A stretch of DNA of 5,372 nucleotides from contig JAFAWJ010000818.1 in assembly GCA_019242065.1 (NCBI GenBank), positions 1 through 5,372 of the forward strand. Direction: 5' to 3'. The position numbers and the translations under genes were made by a program. Shown piece after piece: positions 1 to 5,372 of the stretch (the stretch's first letter is position 1; every line of letters begins with the position of its first letter). The notes beneath the pieces are model-generated. The model searched no databases, was not told the origin of the DNA, and saw nothing but the letters and a program-made list of their open reading frames with translations. The stretch is from Chloroflexota bacterium. GTDB taxonomy: Bacteria; Chloroflexota; UBA6077; CF-72.

Positions 1-737
1 GTCGCCATCACCAGCTGACGCGGTCGAAAGACGAGGCGCTCCCCCAATGCCACTCCTCCGGCGCCGAGCATGGGCAGCAAGTCATGCTGCGCGAACACGC
101 ACGCCAACATCAGAAGCCAGCAGCTCAGAAAACAGCTGCGTGCGGTGGCGTAACCGTAGCGAACACAGTCTCGGTCTGCCTGCCAGCCGGTTGGAGCAAG
201 CGGGATTGTCCGATGACATCCGCGGAGGCCAATGCGTTTCATCGGCGTCACCTGCCAGACGCCGGCTGCCACAAAAGCAACGGCGCCGACAATCGACGCA
301 TTTGACCACGCGTGACCGTCCACAAGCACCAGTAGCAGCCCGGCCACTGCCATGGCAATTAGCCAGACGGCCAGATAGCCGAAAAGGAAACACGTGATCG
401 CGCGCTGGCGTCGCGCCCAGAGGCTGCGCAGGGCCGTGACACGGATCTGGGGTATCACCAGTGGTGGCATCATGGCTACGACCATGAGCGTGCCGCTCAT
501 CAGTTGTGACGACCACGTCGTAAGCAGACCCTGATCAAGCGGAGGTGACATGGGCATGCTTGGACGCATGCCCATGTCATTCCAACCGGTGCCATGCACG
601 GACGCCAGGGCAATCCAGGCGGCAACGCTCACCCCCATCACCCATAGCTCGGGATGCTGCCACGTGAGCGGCCGCCCATTCGACAACCGCGCCACGCTCC
701 GATAGCTGCTCAGGCGCGAGCGCGCATTCCAGATCAC
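1..737 (-). CDS. DUF2182-family predicted metal-binding membrane protein, 3' end outside the window
   Basis: The frame is open for 245 codons from a GTG at 737 to the window edge, with no stop, so the C-terminus is missing. It fits the DUF2182 family (predicted metal-binding integral membrane proteins, role unproven). Hydrophobic segments lie near residues 31-49, 78-96, 113-138, 145-162 and 200-220, so it should sit in the inner membrane. Family-like motifs are VAMMPP (87-92), GYLAVW (120-125), AGVWQVTPMKR (158-168) with C174, and CFLSCWLLM (202-210). The loop at 49-63 is Met-rich (HGTGWNDMGMRPSMPM) and could bind Cu(I), which is inference. The GTG overlaps the tyrosinase TGA by four bases. 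The nearest SD-like AGGA is about 16 bases upstream, too far for ordinary initiation, so translation may depend on coupling. An internal ATG at codon 34 is less likely because it falls inside the first membrane helix. The family call is firm; a link to copper is inferred. Confidence 0.88.
   Translation of the reverse strand, partial: MIWNARSRLSSYRSVARLSNGRPLTWQHPELWVMGVSVAAWIALASVHGTGWNDMGMRPSMPMSPPLDQGLLTTWSSQLMSGTLMVVAMMPPLVIPQIRVTALRSLWARRQRAITCFLFGYLAVWLIAMAVAGLLLVLVDGHAWSNASIVGAVAFVAAGVWQVTPMKRIGLRGCHRTIPLAPTGWQADRDCVRYGYATARSCFLSCWLLMLACVFAQHDLLPMLGAGGVALGERLVFRPRQLVMA
546..579. repeat. Perfect 14-bp inverted repeat with 6-base loop inside the DUF2182 gene
   Basis: The arms at 546-559 (TGACATGGGCATGC) and 566-579 are exact reverse complements, separated by TTGGAC. 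On the minus strand the dyad encodes the Met-rich stretch D-M-G-M-R-P-S-M-P-M-S. It would form a strong hairpin in the mRNA. No U-tract follows, so it is not an ordinary intrinsic terminator. It may slow ribosomes, stabilise the mRNA, or simply reflect the mirrored Met codons. Confidence 0.85.
734..737 (-). other. GTGA stop/start overlap of tyrosinase and DUF2182 genes
   Basis: On the minus strand the bases GTGA contain the GTG start of the membrane gene and the TGA stop of the tyrosinase gene. Such 4-base overlaps are a classic sign of a shared mRNA and translational coupling. This is the main evidence that the two genes are one operon. Confidence 0.75.
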
Positions 738-2221
738 GCGTATGTGATGCTGATCCTGCCAATCTTTATCGGCTCTGGCGTCCGATCCGGGTACCTCGGC
801 ACCAGTGTTATTTGGACATTGTTGTCGTTCCAGGCACCTCGAGCTTTGAGCTTGACGATGACCTTGGTAGCGTCCAACGTGAACGTCCGACCACTTCCAG
901 GATGCTGGTCGCTCGCGATGCTTGCCTCAGTAACACCGAACATCGGCAGCACACCCAGGTAGTGATCCTGATTCTGGCGTGGATCAGCCCCCGCGGGTAG
1001 ATTCAAATACACCTCGTACGGGCTCGTACGGCCACCGGCAGTCACGTTCTCGAAATGGACGTAGACCCGCCGCGTGGGCTCCGCGCCTGGGGCAACCGCT
1101 GCCAGGCGAGCCGGCCCGCTCGGGGCGGAAAGCGGTATGTCAGCTGTCGTAGGCTGAAGCGACAACACGTGCTCGGACTGTGTTGCGCCAACGGTTTCGG
1201 GCGTTTGTCCTTGTGTCATTGCCAGGCTTTCGACTTCTGGTTGCGGTTGCGGTGCAGGTGCCACCTGTCCATCCAGGGGATTTTGCGTGTCCTCGTATTG
1301 ATAGTCCAGTGGCGCGGCGGACGGGTCCAGAATCTGGGATGCGTTGATCGAGACGGTCGCGCCAGTGGCGTCACGGAAGGTGAAGCCCTGTGAGAGCCAG
1401 CTGGACTGAGACGGATCGGTGGGCTTCTGGCCACCGTACCCGTTCAACCAGACAACCCAGAGACGGTCGATATTCGAATGGTGCAACCAGAAAATCGGAT
1501 CGAGCGCGGCGGTGCGTGGATCCCCCATCAGACCGCCAATGTCTCCGTGAATGACGTCGTGCGGTTGTAGCTCGAGACGACCTTCGGTGTCTCCCTGGAT
1601 ATGGTGGGGAAACGAGGTGGGCATCCCACCGAATCCGGGATCCCCGCCTCGCACGCCTGCAAACGGTGAGATCTGGAGAGCGGTCGTCAGGTCCACGTCA
1701 GCTGGGTTGGTTGGGACGTTCTCGCCGTCATTGCCCCTGTCGCGGTTCTGTTCGAAAAGTGGGTTAGGCGTGTTCGAGCCGGGTAGCGTCTGCTGGATGA
1801 ATTCGGGAGGCAGCTGCTGGGCCTGGGGGACCTCTTCTAGCGACTCGCTGTAATTCCAGTAAGGCAGAGCCCAGTCGTCGGGTCCCCCCAGACTCTGTAT
1901 GGTTTGCATGACGATGCTTTCGAAGTAGTAGAGGTAGGCACGGTGCCACGACAGGAAGTACCACGTCCCGTGTTGACACTGGTTCCAGAACGTCTTCTGG
2001 TCTGCACTCGAGGGAGGCGGCGGATTCAGTTGCACCAGATCAGGAGCGTAGCCATGGATGCAAGCCTGGAAGTCCCAGCTGGTCGGATCTTGCGACGCTC
2101 GAGTTTTCATCGCGCCGACAGCTCTGGCATACCACAGCAGTGTCGGGTCCCATTGGCTGGGATCCTGTGCGTTGCGCTGGAGCTTCCAGACGTCGCGTCG
2201 AGTGCGTATTCCGTTCGACAT
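734..2221 (-). CDS. Tyrosinase / polyphenol oxidase (type-3 dicopper enzyme) with C-terminal beta domain
   Basis: The 495-residue protein should oxidise phenols or o-diphenols to o-quinones with O2 at a dinuclear copper site. Visible CuA ligands are H56, H84 and H93 (CQHG..FLSWHRAYL). CuB ligands are H221, H225 and one of H247/H248 (DPIFWLHHSNIDRLW); ALPYWNY (118-124) is also typical. C82-Q-H84 has the C-x-H spacing of the thioether seen in some type-3 copper enzymes. E217, four before H221, matches the plant-type water-keeper Glu. Pro235 sits where plant catechol oxidase has its gate Phe. A Pro/Gln linker (321-329) and a Ser/Thr/Pro-rich stretch lead to a probable beta-sandwich (about 386-495), perhaps shielding the active site. 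I chose the ATG at 2221 because GAGAGGG lies 6 bases upstream and the family-like RTRRDVWKL follows at once. The frame stays open to a GTG at 2434, but those 71 residues do not look like the family. No signal peptide is visible, so it is probably cytosolic. Monophenolase versus catechol oxidase activity cannot be settled here. Confidence 0.95.
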   Translation of the reverse strand: MSNGIRTRRDVWKLQRNAQDPSQWDPTLLWYARAVGAMKTRASQDPTSWDFQACIHGYAPDLVQLNPPPPSSADQKTFWNQCQHGTWYFLSWHRAYLYYFESIVMQTIQSLGGPDDWALPYWNYSESLEEVPQAQQLPPEFIQQTLPGSNTPNPLFEQNRDRGNDGENVPTNPADVDLTTALQISPFAGVRGGDPGFGGMPTSFPHHIQGDTEGRLELQPHDVIHGDIGGLMGDPRTAALDPIFWLHHSNIDRLWVVWLNGYGGQKPTDPSQSSWLSQGFTFRDATGATVSINASQILDPSAAPLDYQYEDTQNPLDGQVAPAPQPQPEVESLAMTQGQTPETVGATQSEHVLSLQPTTADIPLSAPSGPARLAAVAPGAEPTRRVYVHFENVTAGGRTSPYEVYLNLPAGADPRQNQDHYLGVLPMFGVTEASIASDQHPGSGRTFTLDATKVIVKLKARGAWNDNNVQITLVPRYPDRTPEPIKIGRISITYA

Positions 2222-2227
2222 GCTTTG

Positions 2228-2234
2228 CCCTCTC
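2228..2234 (-). promoter_or_regulatory. Ribosome binding site of the tyrosinase gene
   Basis: GAGAGGG on the minus strand lies 6 bases before the ATG at 2221. It decides in favour of this ATG over the upstream in-frame GTG at 2434. Confidence 0.65.
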
Positions 2235-2280
2235 GCTTCTGCACCGACGACGATCGCCCCAGCTCGCCGGCGTGATCGCC

Positions 2281-2286
2281 AGTATA
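2281..2286 (-). promoter_or_regulatory. Candidate -10 element for the tyrosinase operon
   Basis: TATACT on the minus strand matches TATAAT at five of six bases and would give a leader of about 50 bases to the ATG at 2221. No convincing -35 box is seen 16-18 bases upstream, so the promoter could be activator-dependent, use another sigma factor, or be a chance match. Confidence 0.3.
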
Positions 2287-2482
2287 GGCCATCAGCACCC
2301 GGGCGCGTCCATGCTTGAACCCGATCACCGAGCTGGCGCACTCGACGGCTATCGACCAGAGACTCCAGGTGTGCACCGACCTGGAAGTGGCAGACCAGAG
2401 TAGCGGGAAAAGGACTATCGACCGCGACGGCCACCTGAAGTTCCGGCGGGAAGTTAGGGAGTGTAAAGAATCAACTTCCGGT

Positions 2483-2504
2483 CTTGACAGCCCTTCTGGT
2501 CAAG
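2483..2504. promoter_or_regulatory. Small dyad CTTGAC-N10-GTCAAG, possible operator
   Basis: The two 6-base arms are exact reverse complements 10 bases apart. The layout is operator-sized and each arm contains TTGAC, which resembles a -35 box on either strand. No good -10 box follows at the right distance on either strand. Short dyads like this occur by chance. Confidence 0.18.
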
Positions 2505-2589
2505 CCAGCTGGCCCAAGCACGACGACGTTCTGAAACCATGCGCGCATTCCTCCGCCGCGGCACCGCGACCACCGCTGGGCTGCCGGTG

Positions 2590-3070
2590 CACGCCAAGTG
2601 TCCACCAGTACCCTGACCTGCTCGCTCGTCCACCGGACCCGACAGCTTGGCATACACCAGTTCAAGTGTCGGGGACCACCCCGCACAATTTTGGGTCCCG
2701 TCGATTGACGAAGTAGGGACGGCCCGGTGTGTCTACTCCATTGGTAACCCCAGCTCCGGCCTGAGCTGCGTCAATGTACTCGATCGTTTCCGCAACCACC
2801 AGAAAGCGCGTCAAATCGGAGTAAATGTCGGTCGGCGCGCAGGGCTCGTTGTGGCTGCGACCGCGTCCGAGTCCCCGATCACGGAGACGCGAATCCGTTC
2901 GACATGCCTGGCGTATAGCGTGCAGGTCCGCACAGCCAATTGCTCGACGTCACCCCTGGGAACTGGACCAACAGTCTCACGTACGTATCCTCGATCGCGC
3001 TCGTCGGCGACTGTCCGTCGAGGTGACGCTCGACGACGAACACATCAGCCGACGAGCCGAACGCTTGACA
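2590..3070 (-). pseudogene. Possible decayed or frameshifted gene (unidentified)
   Basis: Reading the minus strand from right to left, protein-like stretches continue one another but change frame. The first contains ADVFVVERHLDGQSP and ends near 2985. A second contains VRETVGPVPRGDVEQLAVR and HVERIRVSVIGDSD, with its stop at 2811-2813. A third contains YSDLTRFLVVAETIEYIDAA and RPYFVNRRDPKLCG, with its stop at 2662-2664. A fourth begins LELVYAKLSGPVDER. The pieces overlap in the right order for one gene broken by about three indels. I recognise no family, and open frames arise easily by chance in GC-rich DNA, so this is a weak call made by eye. Its orientation would match the tyrosinase operon downstream. 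Confidence 0.22.
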
Positions 3071-3093
3071 ATTTAGTCCGCGCGTCGGATGAT
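3065..3093 (+). promoter_or_regulatory. Candidate sigma70-type promoter for the rightward gene
   Basis: A perfect -35 TTGACA (3065-3070) is followed after 17 bases by GATGAT (3088-3093), four of six matches to TATAAT. It would give a leader of about 110 bases ahead of the ATG at 3209, containing two hairpins. The -35 and spacing are good and the -10 is weak. Confidence 0.4.
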
Positions 3094-3111
3094 GGCGCGC
3101 GGTCGGGATAG

Positions 3112-3137
3112 CGCGCTCCTGTTGGGCAAGGAGCGCG
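3112..3137 (+). promoter_or_regulatory. Leader hairpin 1 (9-bp perfect stem)
   Basis: CGCGCTCCT (3112-3120) pairs perfectly with AGGAGCGCG (3129-3137) around the 8-base loop GTTGGGCA. No U-tract follows. It lies between the candidate promoter and the large rightward gene, so it may be an mRNA leader structure or a protein-binding dyad. Confidence 0.55.
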
Positions 3138-3140
3138 TCG

Positions 3141-3167
3141 GGGCCGAACCAGCACAAGGTTGGGCCC
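3141..3167 (+). promoter_or_regulatory. Leader hairpin 2 (10 positions, one mismatch)
   Basis: GGGCCGAACC (3141-3150) pairs with GGTTGGGCCC (3158-3167) around a 7-base loop, with one G/G mismatch. The right arm contains GTTGGGC, which is also the loop of hairpin 1, so the left arm could pair with either copy. It ends about 28 bases before the ribosome site of the next gene. Confidence 0.5.
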
Positions 3168-3193
3168 GTCCTGGGCGTTAGCTGTCCGTCTTC

Positions 3194-3200
3194 TGGAGGA
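3194..3200 (+). promoter_or_regulatory. Strong ribosome binding site of the rightward gene
   Basis: TGGAGGA lies 8 bases before the ATG at 3209, an almost ideal Shine-Dalgarno site. It sets the start of a gene that is otherwise easy to miss because its frame never closes inside the window. Confidence 0.85.
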
Positions 3201-3208
3201 TTACTGCC

Positions 3209-5372
3209 ATGGCCATCGCGGCGAGCAGCCTCTACTCGTTCCGCTTCTATAGCAGCGTCGTCAGCCAGGTTGACGGCATCGCGCCGGCGGACACCGTCCT
3301 CGTCTCCGAGATCGAGGCCGCCCTGCTCGAAGCCAACCAGAACTATGTGGCCCGCCACTATCAGGCGGCCATCGACGCCTACCTCAAGGCGCAGGCCCTC
3401 ATTTACAGCCAGATCGATAGTGGGGCCGTGCTGGGCATTGTCCGACGGATCGTCTTCCTGCCTCGCGATGCCTCGCTCTTCGACCCGCTCCTGAGCGCCT
3501 CTGTCGAGTGGACCAACGTCCTGCCAGTCGCTGGACCCGTGTCATCAGTCCGACCCCGTGTAGCGGTGGCGCCCGCGACGCTCAGTTCGGTGACTGCCCT
3601 CGAAGGCGCCGGCCTCTCGTCACCGACGCTCAGCACGGTCACTGGCATGCAGGCCGCGGCCGATCTGCACCTGGCGCAGACCCTCACCACACTGGGCAAC
3701 ACGGCCGCGGCCACCTTTTACTCGACGCGCGCATCGCAGACGAATGCCGCCGTGGTGCAGGCACTCCACGGTACGCCGACGCCCGTCGCCCCGGCACCCG
3801 CCGCCCCGGCACCCGCCGCCCCGGCACCCGCCACACACGCGGTCGCCACACCCGCAGCCGCCGCCGAGAATCCGGCTCTCGCCGCCGCGTCGGCAGCAAC
3901 CAGGTTCACCGGGGTGGGAGAGACCCTCAATCTCTCGGCGGTTTCCGCCAACATCCATACGATGCCGGCGTCCGCCATCCTGGCCGCTCCGATCGCCGTG
4001 GCGCCTGTCGTGACGCTTCCCGCACCGGCGACGGTCACTCGCACGCTGGGCATCCTGGCGGGCGGCAAGGTCACCACCATCAGCTGGGCAGCCGGCTCAG
4101 CGCCGGCACTGGCCGATATCAAGACGGCGGCGTACGCCGGGCGGGTGGCGGCGGCCAGTCTCAACGATACCGTGTCGCTTCCGGCCACCGCGTCGGACTT
4201 CATTGTGGCACTGCCGCACACGTACTTCTACGCCATTCCGTTGGGCCTTGCTCAGTGCTATCAGGCGCTTGGCGACTGGACGAATGCCGAGAAGTTCTAT
4301 CTCCAGGCCGCGAGCTATCAGTTTCTGAACACCGCCGTCGAGGTCCCGTACCTCTGGCTGCAGCTGGCGAGCCTGTATCTCGACTGGGGCAACCAGCTGT
4401 ACATGTCGGGCGACGCGGCCTCCGCTCTGCCGATCTACCAGAAAGTCCTCAATGCCGACGGTACAGCTCCGACGGCCGGCGCTCTGTACACCACCGCCTC
4501 GCTCGCCGCTGCTACGACTGCCGCCCGCGGCGTCATCAGCAACCTCGCCGCACTGGTCGCGAACCCGGCCTCGGCTGTCAACCTCAACCTCGACCCGCAG
4601 CTGTGCAGCGTGATCCTCGAGGTTCGGCAGCGGATGGTTCAGATGGCGGCAGGGCTGGATTTCTGGGGGCATTGGGCGCCTCGCGTGCCAATCTGGACCT
4701 TCGACTACCTTCAGCAGGTGGCCATCAACTACGCCCAGCTCGCCATCGCCGCCGAGCAGCAGGTCATCTCCTACTGGGACCGTGCGGACCAGGGTCAACT
4801 GACGCAACTGCAGCTTGTCCAGCAAGTGGCGCAAGCGAACGCGGAAGTGTCCGCCGCGCAGACTCAGACCCAGGCAGCACAAGCCGAACAAGCCGTCTAC
4901 CAGGCCGGCCTGAGGCTGGCGCAGCAACGTGCCACGGACGCCCAGGCCAATGCCACCGAGTATCAGGCCACCTCGGCCGCGGCGATCGTCCACCAGGCGC
5001 TACAGGCCCAACTCGGCGGCGGTGACGATGGCGACGCCGCGACTCTCAACGCGTACGCGGACACGATGATGTCGGGCAGCTATAGCCTGAGCGACAGTGG
5101 CGCCACCCTGGCGGCCGCCGAGCAACTCACGGCAGCCCGCTTGAGCCAGGAGTACGAGGTCGATTCGCTCAAGCGGACGGCCGCCGAGCTGCAGACCGCG
5201 CAGGCACAGGCTCAGGCTGAGCTCAACGCCTCCACCGCTCAGGTGAACGCCGCCCTGGCAGCTCAGGCGGTGGCCTCTCTCAAAGCCCAGTTGGCCACCC
5301 AGATGGTCGCCGCCTTCGATTCCCAGACCTTCACACCCGACGTTTGGCAGGCCATGGGTAATGAGATGTTCC
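3209..5372 (+). CDS. Large TPR / coiled-coil protein, possibly Tc-toxin A-like, 3' end outside the window
   Basis: The frame is open for 721 codons from an ATG with a strong ribosome site to the right edge, with no stop. I cannot name the family with confidence. Residues 38-70 look like a TPR helix pair (EANQNYVARHYQAAIDAYLKA). Residues 194-208 are APAPA three times, a flexible hinge. Residues about 230-335 are Ala/Val/Thr-rich. TPR-like helices follow at 341-372 (ALGDWTNAEKFYLQA) and 390-416 (SGDAASALPIYQKVL). An aromatic helix (494-524, PIWTFDYLQQ..SYWD) leads into Gln/Ala-rich coiled coils at about 528-600 and 634-702, split by a Gly/Asp loop (603-609). The last residues are FTPDVWQAMGNEMF. 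No signal peptide or membrane helix is seen; Cys is rare (C350, C466). The long coiled coil plus F-x-P-x-V-W ending recall the stalk and core of Tc-toxin A-like proteins, but that is a tentative comparison from memory. A structural or surface scaffold is the alternative. Confidence 0.88.
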   Translation, partial: MAIAASSLYSFRFYSSVVSQVDGIAPADTVLVSEIEAALLEANQNYVARHYQAAIDAYLKAQALIYSQIDSGAVLGIVRRIVFLPRDASLFDPLLSASVEWTNVLPVAGPVSSVRPRVAVAPATLSSVTALEGAGLSSPTLSTVTGMQAAADLHLAQTLTTLGNTAAATFYSTRASQTNAAVVQALHGTPTPVAPAPAAPAPAAPAPATHAVATPAAAAENPALAAASAATRFTGVGETLNLSAVSANIHTMPASAILAAPIAVAPVVTLPAPATVTRTLGILAGGKVTTISWAAGSAPALADIKTAAYAGRVAAASLNDTVSLPATASDFIVALPHTYFYAIPLGLAQCYQALGDWTNAEKFYLQAASYQFLNTAVEVPYLWLQLASLYLDWGNQLYMSGDAASALPIYQKVLNADGTAPTAGALYTTASLAAATTAARGVISNLAALVANPASAVNLNLDPQLCSVILEVRQRMVQMAAGLDFWGHWAPRVPIWTFDYLQQVAINYAQLAIAAEQQVISYWDRADQGQLTQLQLVQQVAQANAEVSAAQTQTQAAQAEQAVYQAGLRLAQQRATDAQANATEYQATSAAAIVHQALQAQLGGGDDGDAATLNAYADTMMSGSYSLSDSGATLAAAEQLTAARLSQEYEVDSLKRTAAELQTAQAQAQAELNASTAQVNAALAAQAVASLKAQLATQMVAAFDSQTFTPDVWQAMGNEMF
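3788..3832 (+). repeat. Three tandem copies of a 15-bp unit encoding APAPA
   Basis: GCCCCGGCACCCGCC occurs three times back to back without a mismatch, in frame, giving a Pro/Ala hinge at residues 194-208 of the large protein. It separates the N-terminal helical part from the rest. Exact repeats of this kind change copy number easily, so hinge length may vary between strains. Confidence 0.9.

Larger units (their letters stand above)
2222..3208. other. Divergent intergenic region without a confident gene
   Basis: This stretch of almost 1 kb separates the tyrosinase operon from the rightward gene. Both strands have several open frames of 60-160 codons, but none has a recognisable family, a good ribosome site and a sensible position together. 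It holds the tyrosinase ribosome site and possible -10 box, a small dyad (2483-2504), a minus-strand patch that may be a decayed gene, and a promoter-like site plus two hairpins at its right end. It is long for a simple divergent promoter, which supports either gene decay or a missed gene. Confidence 0.6.

Noticed and set aside
47..397. A 116-codon plus-strand frame
   Set aside because: It is antisense to the DUF2182 gene, Arg/Ser-rich, with no recognisable domain.
82..516. A 144-codon minus-strand frame starting with ATG
   Set aside because: It lies in a different frame of the same strand as the DUF2182 gene. Its product is Arg/Cys/His-rich with no hydrophobic pattern, whereas the chosen frame shows five membrane helices and family motifs.
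546..579. The 14-bp inverted repeat as a transcription terminator
   Set aside because: It is inside the DUF2182 coding frame on the minus strand and no T-run follows it on either strand.
2180..2221. Twin-arginine export signal at the tyrosinase N-terminus (RTRRDVWKL)
   Set aside because: No hydrophobic segment follows the arginines. The same kind of R-x-x-V-W-x-L start is part of the folded domain in related tyrosinases.
2222..2434. 71-residue N-terminal extension of the tyrosinase
   Set aside because: It would begin at a GTG with no clear ribosome site, and its residues do not resemble the family. The ATG at 2221 has a good ribosome site and leads straight into the family-like N-terminus.
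2647..3111. A 154-codon plus-strand frame in the intergenic region
   Set aside because: Its composition is Arg/Ser/Thr-rich with no recognisable motif and no good ribosome site; the opposite strand looks more protein-like over the same bases.
3718..4221. A 167-codon Ala/Val-rich minus-strand frame
   Set aside because: It is antisense to the Ala/Pro hinge region of the large protein, and its composition mirrors the GCC/GGC-rich sense codons.
4097..4993. A 298-codon open frame on the minus strand
   Set aside because: It is antisense to the coiled-coil part of the large protein. The regular Gln/Ala/Leu codons there give an open antisense frame; no family or ribosome site is seen.
3508..5025. 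A 505-codon open frame on the plus strand
   Set aside because: It overlaps the frame starting at 3209, which has a strong ribosome site, TPR-like and coiled-coil pattern and no stop for 721 codons. The rival translation is rich in Arg, Gly, Pro and His with no domain-like pattern, as expected for an out-of-frame reading of GC-rich DNA.

Overview
The window is GC-rich bacterial DNA (roughly 60-65% G+C by eye) with GTG as well as ATG starts, Shine-Dalgarno sites and a 4-base gene overlap. This suits a free-living, soil-type bacterium such as an actinobacterium, a chloroflexote or another high-GC lineage. Nothing in the sequence fixes the phylum. I see no tRNA, rRNA, CRISPR array or insertion sequence.

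Layout. Bases 1-737 (minus) hold the first 245 codons of a membrane protein of the DUF2182 family (predicted metal-binding integral membrane protein). Its 3' end lies outside the window. Bases 734-2221 (minus) hold a complete 495-residue tyrosinase / polyphenol oxidase with both copper sites and a C-terminal beta-type domain. Its TGA stop overlaps the GTG start of the membrane gene (GTGA), so the two very probably form one operon, tyrosinase first. Bases 2222-3208 contain no confident gene: tyrosinase promoter candidates, a patch of protein-like minus-strand reading in changing frames that may be a decayed gene, then a promoter-like site and two tandem hairpins leading into the next gene. Bases 3209-5372 (plus) hold the first 721 codons of a large, divergently transcribed protein with TPR-like helices, a Pro/Ala hinge and long Gln/Ala-rich coiled coils. 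It runs off the right edge.

How the parts may work together. A cytosolic-looking type-3 copper oxidase is translationally coupled to a membrane protein with a Met-rich loop and conserved cysteines, which suggests copper supply to, or copper handling with, the tyrosinase. The large divergent protein looks like a structural or scaffold protein. Its coiled-coil part and last visible residues recall the pore/stalk part of Tc-toxin A-like proteins, but this is only an impression and needs a profile search. Whether the two divergent units belong to one system is inference from position alone.
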